DNA of 64,000 nucleotides from NCEH01 sp043195125 (lineage in GTDB: Bacteria; Pseudomonadota; Alphaproteobacteria; Rhizobiales; Xanthobacteraceae). The stretch lies in the NCBI RefSeq assembly GCF_043195125.1, contig NZ_JBAFWR010000008.1, one strand, 5' to 3'. The notes under the pieces were generated by a model that was given only the letters and a program-made list of their open reading frames with translations, was not told the DNA's origin and did no database searches. This document shows, piece by piece, positions 24,200-33,479 of the stretch (position 1 is its first letter; every line of letters begins with the position of its first letter). Both the position numbers and the translations under genes were made by a program.

Positions 24200-25048
24200 A
24201 TGTCCCGCGTTGAAATCCGCAATCTGCGAAAGACCTATTCGACTCCGGGGGGAAGCCAGGTGGTGGCCCTCCAGGACTTCAGCCTGGACATCGCCACGGG
24301 GGAGTTCATCTGCCTGCTCGGCCCATCCGGCTGCGGCAAGACCACCGCCCTCAACATTGTCGCCGGCCTGCTCAAGCAGTCGGGCGGCGAGGTGCGAGTG
24401 GATGAGCGCAAGGTCACCGGCCCCGGTCCCGACCGCGCCTATGTGTTCCAGGACTATGCGCTGTTTCCCTGGCTGACGGTGGCCGAGAACGTCGCCTTCG
24501 GCCTGGAATCCCAGGGTTGGCAGGCGACCCCGCGGCTGGAGCGGGCGCGCGCGATCCTCGCCGTCATGGGGCTCGAGAAATTCGCCGACGCGCATCCCAA
24601 GCAGCTCTCCGGCGGCATGCGCCAGCGCGTCTCCATCGCCCGCGCGCTGGCCGTCAATCCCAAGGTTCTGCTGATGGACGAGCCGTTCGCCGCGCTCGAC
24701 GCCTTCACCCGCGCCCAGCTTCAGGACGAGCTGCTCTCGATCTGGGAGGCGCTCAACAAGACGGTGCTGTTCGTGACCCACAATATCGACGAGGCGGTTC
24801 AGCTCGCCGACCGCATCGTCGTCATGACCTCGCGGCCCGGCCGCATGAAGCTGGTGGTGGAGAACGACCTTCCCCGTCCGCGCGACATCACCTCGCCGGC
24901 CTATCTCGAACGCGTCAATCAGGTGCGCGCCTCGCTCGGCGAGGAGATGGGGCTCGGCCATCACAAAACCTATCGCGGCCTCGCCGAGATTCTCGGCGCC
25001 GACGTGCCGGCCCCGGCCAACGAGGGAGCAAGCCATGTCGCCAATTGA
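24200..25048 (+). CDS. Nitrate/sulfonate/taurine-type ABC transporter ATPase
   Basis: A 282-residue ATPase of the SsuB/TauB class. It has Walker A GPSGCGKTT, the Q-loop segment YVFQDYALFPW, signature LSGGMRQRVSIARAL, Walker B LLMDEPFAALD and the switch His in FVTHNIDEAVQLADR. The C-terminus extends past the usual end by about 30 residues. The ATG at 24200 is used because GAGG precedes it and the conserved VEIRNLRKTYS follows; an upstream ATG at 24110 adds 30 poor residues. It overlaps the permease gene by 14 bases. Confidence 0.87.
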   Translation: MSRVEIRNLRKTYSTPGGSQVVALQDFSLDIATGEFICLLGPSGCGKTTALNIVAGLLKQSGGEVRVDERKVTGPGPDRAYVFQDYALFPWLTVAENVAFGLESQGWQATPRLERARAILAVMGLEKFADAHPKQLSGGMRQRVSIARALAVNPKVLLMDEPFAALDAFTRAQLQDELLSIWEALNKTVLFVTHNIDEAVQLADRIVVMTSRPGRMKLVVENDLPRPRDITSPAYLERVNQVRASLGEEMGLGHHKTYRGLAEILGADVPAPANEGASHVAN

Positions 25049-25886
25049 TGCGACCCCTTCCACCGTCGCGGAGAGCGGCTCCCGCTCGTTTATCGACCGG
25101 CTGCGCGGCCCGCGCGCCACGCGCTTTGCCCACGCGGCCGTGGGATATCTGTTTCTGGTCGGCGTGATCCTGCTCTGGCACCTCGCCGCCACCAGCGGTT
25201 TCTATCCGCGCCATCTCCTGCCGACCCCCGGGGAAGTCGCCCAGGCGGTGCGCGAAGCGTTCGCCGACGGCGACCTGATCCACAACGTGGCGCGCTCGCT
25301 GGAGCGGCAGGTGGTCGGCTATGTGGCCTCCGTCATCGTGGGCCTGCCGCTGGGCCTCGTGGTCGGCTGGTCCCGCTGGACGCAGAGCGCGCTGCAGACC
25401 ACGATCCGCATCATCTATCCCATTCCCGGCGTCGCCTGGGTGCCGCTGGCCATCTTGTGGTTCGGCCTCGGCTTCAAGTCGATCATCTTCGCCATCTTCA
25501 TCACCGCCGTGTTCCCGATCCTGGTGAACACCGCGGCCGGCGTCGCCGCCATCGACGAGCAATATATCCGCGTGGTGAAGGTGTTCGGCACCGAGCCGCT
25601 GCGCGCCTTCCTGCGGGTGGTGATCCCGGCCGCCATGCCGTTCATCCTCACCGGCCTGCGGCTCAGCTACGGCACCGGCTGGCGCGTCATCATCTCCGCC
25701 GAGATCCTCGCCGCTACCGACGGGCTCGGCTTCATGATCGACAATGCCCGCTGGCAGTTGCGGCCGGACCTGGTGATCGGCGGCATGCTCATCATCGGCA
25801 TCGTGGGATTGCTGGTGGAGACCGTGTTTTTCGATTGGCTCGAGCGCCGCACCATCGGGCGCTGGGGCATGCAACGCACCGACTGA
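25035..25886 (+). CDS. Nitrate/sulfonate/taurine-type ABC transporter permease
   Basis: A 283-residue inner-membrane protein with a 30-residue cytoplasmic N-terminus, then about six membrane segments. It carries the BPD-transporter loop EQYIRVVKVFGTEPLRAFLRVVIPAAMP (EAA motif region) and GTGWRVIISAEILAATDGLGFMI, both typical of SsuC/TauC. GGGAG precedes the ATG. It works as a homodimer with the preceding ATPase and the binding protein that follows. Confidence 0.88.
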   Translation: MSPIDATPSTVAESGSRSFIDRLRGPRATRFAHAAVGYLFLVGVILLWHLAATSGFYPRHLLPTPGEVAQAVREAFADGDLIHNVARSLERQVVGYVASVIVGLPLGLVVGWSRWTQSALQTTIRIIYPIPGVAWVPLAILWFGLGFKSIIFAIFITAVFPILVNTAAGVAAIDEQYIRVVKVFGTEPLRAFLRVVIPAAMPFILTGLRLSYGTGWRVIISAEILAATDGLGFMIDNARWQLRPDLVIGGMLIIGIVGLLVETVFFDWLERRTIGRWGMQRTD

Positions 25887-25920
25887 CCCCACCCTTCCAG
25901 AGCAGAACAGGAAAACCGAC

Positions 25921-26901
25921 ATGACACGGCACGGATTTTCGTTCCGACCCGGGCGGTTGATCGCGGCCCTTTCGCTGTGCGCCGCCACGCTGTTCGGCGT
26001 GGCGCAGGCGAGCGCCGAGCCCTATCGCCCCCGCATCTTCGCCGGCTATCCCGGCTGGGATCACCTCATGCCCTTCCTCGACGAGGAGCTGGGCATCTGG
26101 AAAGCCTACGGCATCGACCCGATCTTCGACAGCGGCTCCTCCCAGCGCGTGAGCCAGGTGCTCCAGACCGGGGAATGGGACGCGGCCTATACCCAGATCG
26201 CCACCGCCCTCACCTATCGGGCGCGCGGCCTGCCGATCGTCATCGCCGGCGCCTCCAGCTACGGCTCGGCGACCGTGGTGGCCCGCAAGGACCTCGGCTC
26301 CGACAAGGACATCAAGAATTTCGGCATCGTGCGCCAGCTAGATACCATGCATCTGCTGGCCGCGGAGCACATCCTGCCGAGCCACGGCATCGATCCCAAG
26401 GGCGTGAAATTCATCCAGGTGCCCCCGCCCGAGGCCGGCATCGCGCTCGAGCGCAAGGACATCGACGCCTATTACGTCTACGAGCCCTATGCTTCGCAGA
26501 TGATCGAGAAGGGCCAGGCCAAGCTTCTGTGGGACTGGCGCGAGGTGTTCGCCAACGGCCAGATCTATCGCAACGCCCTGGTGCTGAACGAAGACTTCAT
26601 CAAGGCGCACCCGGAAGAGGCGCGCAAGGTGGTATGGGCCCATCTCGCCGCGCTCGACATCATCCAGAAGGATCCCAAGCGCGCCGCCGAAGTGCTCGCC
26701 CGCCGCGCCAAGACCACCGTGGACGAAGCCATGCTCGGCTATACCAAGGCGGGCTGGGACCAGCGCACCATTCCCGAGGACTTCCTCAAGCTCACCGAGG
26801 ATGATCTGATCAAATGGAAGGTGCTGCGGTCTCCGGTCGACCTGAAGGCGGCGGTGGATTTTTCGCTCCAGCAGGGATACCGCCCGCCGGACGCAAAGTG
26901 A
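25921..26901 (+). CDS. NMT1/SsuA-like ABC transporter substrate-binding protein
   Basis: A 326-residue periplasmic protein with a Sec signal (LIAALSLCAATLFGVAQASA, cut near residue 36). The mature fold has FAGYPGWDHLMPFLDEELGIWKAYGIDP and GEWDAAYTQIATALTYRARGLP, the two-domain NMT1/aliphatic-sulfonate pattern. It completes a three-gene importer and is 30 bases before the GntR gene. The downstream lyase and aldehyde dehydrogenase suggest that the ligand is an organic acid, possibly aromatic or sulfonated; this is inference. Confidence 0.85.
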   Translation: MTRHGFSFRPGRLIAALSLCAATLFGVAQASAEPYRPRIFAGYPGWDHLMPFLDEELGIWKAYGIDPIFDSGSSQRVSQVLQTGEWDAAYTQIATALTYRARGLPIVIAGASSYGSATVVARKDLGSDKDIKNFGIVRQLDTMHLLAAEHILPSHGIDPKGVKFIQVPPPEAGIALERKDIDAYYVYEPYASQMIEKGQAKLLWDWREVFANGQIYRNALVLNEDFIKAHPEEARKVVWAHLAALDIIQKDPKRAAEVLARRAKTTVDEAMLGYTKAGWDQRTIPEDFLKLTEDDLIKWKVLRSPVDLKAAVDFSLQQGYRPPDAK

Positions 26902-26931
26902 GCGGATGACTTCCGAGCGAGGACGAACATC

Positions 26932-27639
26932 ATGGCCCTGACGGACGGCGAAAAGCTGCTTCTTGGCAGCATTCCAAGCCGCAAGGACGCAGTGCTGCAG
27001 GTGCTGCGCAACGCCATCATCGAGGGGCGGCTGGGACCCGGCGCGCGCCTGGAACCGGACCGCATCGCGGCCGACCTCGGATGCAGCCGCATGCCGGTGC
27101 GCGAGGCGCTCAAGGTGCTGGAAGTGGAAGGCCTCGTCACCTGCTACCCGTTCCGCGGCACCGAGGTGTCGCAGCTGCGGGCCGAGGAGGTGGCGGAGCT
27201 GTTCGCCATGCGCACCGCCCTCGAATGCCTCGCGCTGACACGGTCCGTCCCCAACCTCACCGACCAGGAACTCGCCAAGATGGGCGAGATCCTCGCCACC
27301 ATGGATGCGCCGCAGGACCGGGCGCGCTGGCGCGAGCTGAACCAGCGCTTCCATTCGATCATCAACGGCGCCAGCGGCTGGCCGCGCCTCGTGGAGCAGA
27401 TCGACATCCTGCGCCGGAACGTGGAGCGCTACGTGCGGATATGGGTCGACACGCAAGGATACGAGACGCCCCAGCGCCAGCACTGGGCCTTGTACGAGGC
27501 CTGCCGCACCCGCGACGTGGGCGCGGCGCAACGGGTGCTGACGGAACATTTCCAAGACACCGCCGAGATGGTGCAGCGGGTGGCCGCGGAACGCGCGATT
27601 GCGTCCTCCGCCCCGCAGCACTCCGCCGAGACGAACTGA
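26932..27639 (+). CDS. GntR-family (FCD domain) transcriptional regulator
   Basis: A 235-residue regulator with a winged helix (DLGCSRMPVREALKVLEVEGLVTCYPFRG, residues about 45-73) and an FCD domain whose metal residues are in NQRFHSIINGASG, HWALYEACRTRD and LTEHFQDTAEM. It sits inside the operon it probably controls, between the importer and the enzymes, 16 bases before the lyase gene. The effector is likely the imported acid. Confidence 0.83.
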   Translation: MALTDGEKLLLGSIPSRKDAVLQVLRNAIIEGRLGPGARLEPDRIAADLGCSRMPVREALKVLEVEGLVTCYPFRGTEVSQLRAEEVAELFAMRTALECLALTRSVPNLTDQELAKMGEILATMDAPQDRARWRELNQRFHSIINGASGWPRLVEQIDILRRNVERYVRIWVDTQGYETPQRQHWALYEACRTRDVGAAQRVLTEHFQDTAEMVQRVAAERAIASSAPQHSAETN

Positions 27640-27655
27640 CTTCAAAGGACCGAAC

Positions 27656-29359
27656 ATGCCGACAGTCGCGGAATGGTTTCTGCGGGGCCTCGCGCTCCAT
27701 GATGTGGACGCCATCTTCATCAATCCCGGTACCGACACGCCGGCCTTGCAGGAGGCCTATGCCAGCCTCACGCACCAGCAGGTGAAGCTGCCCAAGCTCA
27801 TCACCTGCCCGCACGAGGTCATCGCCTCGGCGGCCGCGCAAGGTGCCTATCTCACCACCGGCCGCGCCCAGGTGGCGCTGGTGCATGTGGACGTGGGCAC
27901 CGCGAACGCCGCCGGCGCGCTCAACGATGCCCGCGCCTCGCAGATCCCGGTGCTGCTGTGCGCCGGCATGTCGCCGTCCGCGCTGGATTCCTCGGTACCC
28001 GGCGGACGCTCGAAATTCATCAACTGGCACCAGGACGTGCCGGACCAGCATGCGCTGGTGCGCAATTATACGAAGTGGACGCAGACCGTCTCCGTGCCCG
28101 CCGCCATCGGCCCTGCGGTGGACCGCGCCTTCCAGATCGCCAACAGCGAGCCGCAGGGGCCGGTCTATATGGCGTTCCCGCGCGAGACTCTGATGAGCGA
28201 GGTGGAGGACGGCGGGCTCATCGGCCCCGCGCGCATCCGCTCGGTGCGCCAGGGCACGCTGTCGCTGGACGAAGCGGAGGCGATCGTCGAACGCCTCATC
28301 GCCGCCCGCAACCCGCTGCTCGTGACCGCTTATGTCGGCCGCACGCCGGAGCTGCGCCGCGCCTTCGTGGAGCTGGCCGAGCTGACCGGCGCCGGCATCA
28401 CCGAATATCGCGGCCGCTTCAACGCGCCCCTGGAGCACCCCCAGCACCTCGGCTTCAATCCCGAGCAGGAGGTGGTGGATGCCGACCTGATGCTGGTGGT
28501 GGATCACGACGTGCCGTTCGTGCCCGCGGACCTCAAGCTGCAGGACGACGTGCACATCATCCACATCGGCAATGATCCGATCATGCAGCGCTGGACCACC
28601 TGGGGCTTTCCCAGCGATACCGTGCACAGCGTGAACGTCGGCCGCGCGCTCGATGCCCTCATCGCCGTCGCCCGCACGCGGCAGGACGATCCGCGCATCG
28701 CGGCCCGCAAGGCCGCGCTTGCGGCGCGCCATGACAAGATGGTCGCCGACCGCGATCAGCGCCGCGCCGCCGCGCTTTCGGGCGGCGCCATCTCGCCCAT
28801 GGAAGTCGGCGCGATCCTCGCGCGCGTCGCCCCCGAGGCGATGGTGATCGAGGAGGCAGTGACCTCCGGCAATCCCTTCGCCTATGGCTTCACGCCCGGC
28901 GAGGAGGGCAGCTATTTCCGCAATGGCGGCTCCTATCTGGGCTGGGCGCTCGGCGCATCGTTCGGCGCCCGGCTCGGCGATCCCGACCAACTCGTGGTCA
29001 CCGTGGTCGGCGACGGCGCCTTCATGTTCGGCGCCCCGACGCCCGCCCTGTGGGCCGCGCGGCAGAACGGCGTGCCCCTGCTGGTGATCGTGCTGAACAA
29101 CGAGAGCTACAATTCCGTGGTCCTCGCTTCGCGCCAGGATTTCCCGAATGGCGCACAGGAGCAGTTCGGCCATGTGGGCAGCCTGCTGCCCCAATCGCCC
29201 GCGTTCGAGACCCTGGCGGAAGCGTGCGGCGCGTTCGGGCGGCGCGTCACCCGCATGGAGGATGTCGAGCCGGCGCTCCTTGAAGCGCTCGCGGCGGTGC
29301 GCTCGGGCCGCAGCGCGGTGCTCAACATCATGACCGAAGCCTCGCGGCGGCCGCTCTGA
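27656..29359 (+). CDS. Thiamine diphosphate-dependent enzyme (acetolactate synthase/benzoylformate decarboxylase family)
   Basis: A 567-residue ThDP enzyme with the standard three domains. The Pyr domain holds the cofactor-activating Glu54 in CPHEVIASAAAQGAY. The central domain is around residues 190-330. The PP domain has the Mg-ThDP motif GDG (452-454) followed 26 residues later by Asn481-Asn482. Family members decarboxylate or ligate 2-oxo acids. The next gene is an aldehyde dehydrogenase, so a benzoylformate-decarboxylase-like sequence (2-oxo acid to aldehyde to acid) is a reasonable reading. The ATG at 27656 gives the expected N-terminus; upstream in-frame codons do not. Confidence 0.83.
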   Translation: MPTVAEWFLRGLALHDVDAIFINPGTDTPALQEAYASLTHQQVKLPKLITCPHEVIASAAAQGAYLTTGRAQVALVHVDVGTANAAGALNDARASQIPVLLCAGMSPSALDSSVPGGRSKFINWHQDVPDQHALVRNYTKWTQTVSVPAAIGPAVDRAFQIANSEPQGPVYMAFPRETLMSEVEDGGLIGPARIRSVRQGTLSLDEAEAIVERLIAARNPLLVTAYVGRTPELRRAFVELAELTGAGITEYRGRFNAPLEHPQHLGFNPEQEVVDADLMLVVDHDVPFVPADLKLQDDVHIIHIGNDPIMQRWTTWGFPSDTVHSVNVGRALDALIAVARTRQDDPRIAARKAALAARHDKMVADRDQRRAAALSGGAISPMEVGAILARVAPEAMVIEEAVTSGNPFAYGFTPGEEGSYFRNGGSYLGWALGASFGARLGDPDQLVVTVVGDGAFMFGAPTPALWAARQNGVPLLVIVLNNESYNSVVLASRQDFPNGAQEQFGHVGSLLPQSPAFETLAEACGAFGRRVTRMEDVEPALLEALAAVRSGRSAVLNIMTEASRRPL

Positions 29360-29391
29360 GCCCGTCGCCATTCCTGATCGAGGAGAGTGCC

Positions 29392-30900
29392 ATGTTCACC
29401 CCCGGTGGAGCGGAGCCGCTCGGCCTTTACATCAACGGCGCCTATGAGCCCTCAGCCTCCGGCCGTGTGCTCGACGTGCGCAACCCCAAGAACGGCACCC
29501 TGGTGGGCCGGGTCGCGGAAGGCGATGCCGCCGATATCGAGCGCGCGGTGCAGGCGGCGGAAGCCGCCTTCCCCATCTGGTCCGGCCTCACCGGGGCCGA
29601 GCGCGGCGACATCATGCATCGCGCCGCCGCGATCCTGAAGGCCCGCCTTCCCGAGATCGTCGGCATCGAAGTGGACCAGATCGGCCGCGCGCGGCGCGAG
29701 ATGACCGCACAGCTGGCGCGCCTGCCGGAATGGTTCAGCTATTTCGGCGCCGTCGCCCGCACCCATGAGGATACGGTGCCGCCGTTCGGCGGCAGCTACC
29801 TCAATTACACGCGCCGGGTGCCGCTCGGCGTGGTGGGGCACGTCACGCCCTGGAACCACCCGCTGCTGATCCTGGTGAAGAAGGTCGCGCCCTCCATGGC
29901 CGCCGGCAACACCATGGTGGTCAAGCCGAGCGAGCTGGCGCCCATCACGCCGCTGCTGCTCGCCGAGGTGTTCAAGGAAGCCGGCGTGCCCGACGGCGTC
30001 TACAATGTGGTGCCGGGCTTCGGCGGCACCGCGGGCTATGCCCTGACCACCCATCCCCGCATCAAGAAGATCGACCTGACCGGCGGCACGGAGACCGGCA
30101 AGGCGGTGGCCGCGCTCGCCGCGCAGAACCTCACCAAGGTTTCCGCCGAGCTCGGTGGCAAGGCCTCGGTGGTCGTGTTCGGCGACACCGATGTGGACCG
30201 GGCGGTCTCCGCCACCCTGTTCGCCTCCTTCATTGCCGCTGGCCAGACCTGCGTCCAGGGCGCGCGGCTCGTGGTGCACCGCTCGATCCACGACGCGGTG
30301 GTGGAAAAGCTGGTGGCCCGCGCCAATGCGATCCGCATCGGCGATCCCCAGGATCCGGCAACCCAGATGGGTCCCCTGGTCTCCGAGAAGCAGCGGGCGC
30401 TGACCGAGCGCTATGTGAACATCGGCCTCGCCGAGGGCGCGACGCTTGCGGCCGGCGGCAAGCGGCCCGAGGGCGCGGCGTTCGACAACGGCTTCTTCTT
30501 CACGCCGACCATCTTCACCGACGTGACCAATGAGATGCGGATCGCCCAGGAGGAAATCTTCGGGCCGGTGGTGTGCGTGCTGCCGTTCGAGACCGAGGCC
30601 GAGGCGATCGCGCTCGCCAATGGCACCATCTTTGGTCTTGCGACCTCCATCTGGACCCGCGATCTCTCCCGCGCCCACCGTGTCGCCCACGCCATGCAGA
30701 GCGGCATCGTGTGGATCAACGACCACCACCGCATCGACCCCTCTTCGCCGTGGGGCGGGTTCAAGATGAGCGGCATCGGGCGCGAGAACGGCCTGATCGC
30801 CTACCAGGAATACACCCAGATCCAGAACGTGATCGTCAACCTCTCCGATGCGCCGTTCGACTGGTACGCGGAAGACGGTGTCGAAAAGAGGTATTCGTGA
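29392..30900 (+). CDS. Aldehyde dehydrogenase family protein
   Basis: A 502-residue NAD(P)-dependent aldehyde dehydrogenase. Visible are PWNHPLLILVKKVAPSMAAGN, the general base Glu253 in SAELGGKASVV and the nucleophile Cys287 in AGQTCVQGARLV, 34 residues apart as normal, and EEIFGPVVCVLPF. It probably oxidises the aldehyde made by the preceding ThDP enzyme. Its TGA shares one base with the next ATG (TGATG), so translation is coupled. Confidence 0.88.
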   Translation: MFTPGGAEPLGLYINGAYEPSASGRVLDVRNPKNGTLVGRVAEGDAADIERAVQAAEAAFPIWSGLTGAERGDIMHRAAAILKARLPEIVGIEVDQIGRARREMTAQLARLPEWFSYFGAVARTHEDTVPPFGGSYLNYTRRVPLGVVGHVTPWNHPLLILVKKVAPSMAAGNTMVVKPSELAPITPLLLAEVFKEAGVPDGVYNVVPGFGGTAGYALTTHPRIKKIDLTGGTETGKAVAALAAQNLTKVSAELGGKASVVVFGDTDVDRAVSATLFASFIAAGQTCVQGARLVVHRSIHDAVVEKLVARANAIRIGDPQDPATQMGPLVSEKQRALTERYVNIGLAEGATLAAGGKRPEGAAFDNGFFFTPTIFTDVTNEMRIAQEEIFGPVVCVLPFETEAEAIALANGTIFGLATSIWTRDLSRAHRVAHAMQSGIVWINDHHRIDPSSPWGGFKMSGIGRENGLIAYQEYTQIQNVIVNLSDAPFDWYAEDGVEKRYS

Positions 30901-31892
30901 TGCGTATCGACATCCACAGCCACGTCATTCCCCCGCGCATTCTCGACGCCATCGCCGCCGATCCCAAGGGATTTGCCGCGCGCGTCGAGGGCACGGGCGC
31001 GCAGCGGCGGATGGTGCACGAGCAGGGCTATGTCTATCCCCTGTTCGAGGAATTCATCGATCCCGCCACCAAGCTGAAAGTGATGGACCGCAAGGGGCTG
31101 GATCTCTCCATCGTTTCCACCGCCCCGCCCATGTTCTATTATTGGGCCGAGCCGGAGCTGGCCGCCACCGCCGCGCGGCTGGTCAATGACGGCATCGCCG
31201 AAATGGTCGCGACCGCGCCGGACCGCCTGCGCGGCATGGCGAGCGTGCCCATGCAGCATCCCGAGCTGGCGGTCGCGGAGCTGGAGCGCGCGGTGAAGAC
31301 CCACGGCTTCCGCGCGGTCGAGATCGGCACCACCATCGAGGGCGTGCAACTCGCCGATCCGCGCTTCCGCCCATTCCTGCGCAAGGCCCGCGACCTCGGC
31401 GTGCTGGTGTTCATCCACCCCTATTATGTGGGTGCGAAAGCGGGGCTGGAGGCCTATTACCTCACCAATCTCGTGGGCAATCCCGTCGACACCACGGTGT
31501 CGCTGGCGAACCTGCTGTTCTCGGGCGCGCTCGACGAACTCGCTGGGCTGAAGATGCTGGTCGCCCATGGCGGGGGCTATCTGCCCTATCAGATCGGCCG
31601 CCTGGTGCACGGGCAGAAGGTGCGCGCCGAACCCAAGGCGCTCACCACCTCCTCGCCGCGCGACCTGCTGCGCACGCTCTATTTCGACACCATCCTGTTC
31701 GATCCGCAGGCGCTGCGCCATCTGGTGGACGTGGTGGGTGCCGATCACGTGGTGCTCGGCACCGACGCGCCGTTCGACATGGGCGACGAGACCCCGCTGG
31801 AGAGCCTCGCCGCCGTGCCCGGCCTTTCGGATGCGGAGCGCGAGCGGATCGGCGCCGGCACCGCCCTGGCCTTGCTGGACGGGGCGGCCTGA
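30900..31892 (+). CDS. ACMSD-family amidohydrolase (probable decarboxylase or hydrolase)
   Basis: A 330-residue amidohydrolase-2 family protein. The N-terminal metal pair is DIHSH (His6, His8), followed by FIHPYYVGA, the MLVAHGGGYLPYQIGRL strand and the catalytic Asp in LGTDAPFDMG. Relatives decarboxylate amino-carboxymuconate semialdehyde or hydroxybenzoates, or hydrolyse ring lactones. It is the last gene of the 24200-31892 operon. The ATG at 30900 overlaps the dehydrogenase stop by one base. Confidence 0.83.
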   Translation: MRIDIHSHVIPPRILDAIAADPKGFAARVEGTGAQRRMVHEQGYVYPLFEEFIDPATKLKVMDRKGLDLSIVSTAPPMFYYWAEPELAATAARLVNDGIAEMVATAPDRLRGMASVPMQHPELAVAELERAVKTHGFRAVEIGTTIEGVQLADPRFRPFLRKARDLGVLVFIHPYYVGAKAGLEAYYLTNLVGNPVDTTVSLANLLFSGALDELAGLKMLVAHGGGYLPYQIGRLVHGQKVRAEPKALTTSSPRDLLRTLYFDTILFDPQALRHLVDVVGADHVVLGTDAPFDMGDETPLESLAAVPGLSDAERERIGAGTALALLDGAA

Positions 31893-31926
31893 CCCGGCCC
31901 GATCCTCGACGTCTGAACGAAAACGC

Positions 31927-31951
31927 GGCCCCGGTCACCGACCGGGGCCGT
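31927..31951. terminator. Perfect 10-bp bidirectional terminator hairpin
   Basis: CGGCCCCGGT (31927-31936) pairs with ACCGGGGCCG (31942-31951) around CACCG. AAAA on the plus side gives a T-run for minus-strand transcripts, so it fits the tct operon best, and it also separates the two convergent operons. Confidence 0.75.
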
Positions 31952-31956
31952 TCGCA

Positions 31957-33468
31957 TCAGGCGGTGCGCGGCGCGCGATCCCCGCGCACCAGGCTCACCA
32001 GCTTCATGATCACCGGCCAGAACAGCATGAGCAGGGCGAGCGTGGTGATGGTGCCCACCAACCCGTTGGACCAGAACACCCCCATATTGCCACGCGCGCC
32101 GATCATGGCCTGGCGGAACGCATCCTCTGCCTTATCTCCCAGCACCAGGGCCAGCACCATGGGCGCCAGCGGGTAGTCCAGCTTCTTGAACACATAGCCC
32201 ACCACGCCGAACGCCAGCATCAGCCAGATGTCGAACATGGCGTTCTGCACCGCGAACGCGCCCACCGCGCACGACACGATGATCATCGGCGCGATGGTGG
32301 CGAATGGCACGCGCAGCACCGCCGCGAACAGCGGCACGGTGGCGAGCACGATGATCAGCCCCGCGATATTGCCGAGATACATGGAGGCGATGAGGCCCCA
32401 GACGAAGTCCGCATGCTCGGTGAACAGCAGCGGACCGGGCTGGAGCCCCCACACCATCAGCCCGCCCAGCAGCACCGCCGCCGTGCCGGAGCCGGGAATG
32501 CCGAGCGCCAGCATGGGTAGCAGAGCGGAGGTTCCGGCGGCATGGGCGGCGGTCTCCGGCGCCAGCACGCCGTCGATGCGGCCCTGGCCGAAGCCCTCCT
32601 TGTCGCGGGCGAAGCGCTTGGCGAGATTGTAGCCCATGAAGGAGGCTGCGATCGCCCCGCCCGGCGTGATGCCGAGCCAACATCCAATCGCGGACGAGCG
32701 CAACAGCGTCACCCAATAGCGCGGCAGTGTCTTCCAGGTCTCCCACACCACCTTCATGCGGATGACCGCCTTCTGCCCCTTGAAGGCCAGCTGGTCCTCC
32801 ATGGTGAGCAGGATTTCGCTGATGCCGAACAGGCCGATGACCGCCACCAGGAAATCGAACCCGCGCAGCAGCTCCACCGAGCCGTAGGTCATGCGCAGCT
32901 GGCCCGAGACCGTATCCATGCCCACCGCCGCCAGCAGGAAGCCGACGATCAGCGAAATGACGATCTTGTGCTTCGCCTCGCGGCCCAGGCCGACGAACGA
33001 ACAGAAGGTGAGCAGATAGACCGCGAAGAATTCCGGCGGCCCGAACCAGATGGCGAATTCCGCAATGCTGGGCGCAAGAAACGTGATGAGCAGCACCGCC
33101 ACCAGCGAGCCGACGAACGAGGCGGTGAAGGCTGCCGTGAGTGCTTCGGCCGCCTGCCCTTTCTGCGCCATGGGGTAGCCGTCGAATGTGGTCGCGACCG
33201 ACCAGGCCTCGCCGGGAATATTGAACAGGATGGAGGTGATCGCCCCGCCGAACAGCGCGCCCCAATACAGGCACGACAGCATCACGATGGCCGAGGTCGG
33301 ATCCATCGAGAAGGTAAGCGGCAGCAGGATGGCGACGCCGTTCGGCCCGCCGAGTCCGGGCAGTACGCCCACCAGGATGCCGAGCGTGATGCCCACCAGC
33401 ATCAGCAACATCTTGTCGAAGGTCAGCAGGACTTCAAAACCGTGCATCAGGGAGAGGAGCGCGTCCAT
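31957..33468 (-). CDS. tctA: Tripartite tricarboxylate transporter large membrane subunit TctA
   Basis: A 503-residue integral membrane protein with about 12 hydrophobic segments and the TctA motifs GVLPGLGGPNGVAILLPLTF and LYWGALFGGAITSILFNIPGE near the N-terminus, with a second Gly/Pro-rich repeat (GITPGGAIAASFMGYN, ALGIPGSGTAAVLLGGLM) in the second half. It is the secondary-transport channel of the TTT system. ATG 33468 is chosen because it starts the conserved TctA sequence 11 bases after the TctB stop; the frame stays open further upstream without homology. It ends at a strong terminator. Confidence 0.9.
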   Translation of the reverse strand: MDALLSLMHGFEVLLTFDKMLLMLVGITLGILVGVLPGLGGPNGVAILLPLTFSMDPTSAIVMLSCLYWGALFGGAITSILFNIPGEAWSVATTFDGYPMAQKGQAAEALTAAFTASFVGSLVAVLLITFLAPSIAEFAIWFGPPEFFAVYLLTFCSFVGLGREAKHKIVISLIVGFLLAAVGMDTVSGQLRMTYGSVELLRGFDFLVAVIGLFGISEILLTMEDQLAFKGQKAVIRMKVVWETWKTLPRYWVTLLRSSAIGCWLGITPGGAIAASFMGYNLAKRFARDKEGFGQGRIDGVLAPETAAHAAGTSALLPMLALGIPGSGTAAVLLGGLMVWGLQPGPLLFTEHADFVWGLIASMYLGNIAGLIIVLATVPLFAAVLRVPFATIAPMIIVSCAVGAFAVQNAMFDIWLMLAFGVVGYVFKKLDYPLAPMVLALVLGDKAEDAFRQAMIGARGNMGVFWSNGLVGTITTLALLMLFWPVIMKLVSLVRGDRAPRTA

Positions 33469-33479
33469 GTCGATACTCC

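Noticed and set aside
27362..29371. A 669-codon minus-strand frame opposite the ThDP enzyme
   Set aside because: The plus-strand gene has all cofactor motifs; the antisense protein is low-complexity.
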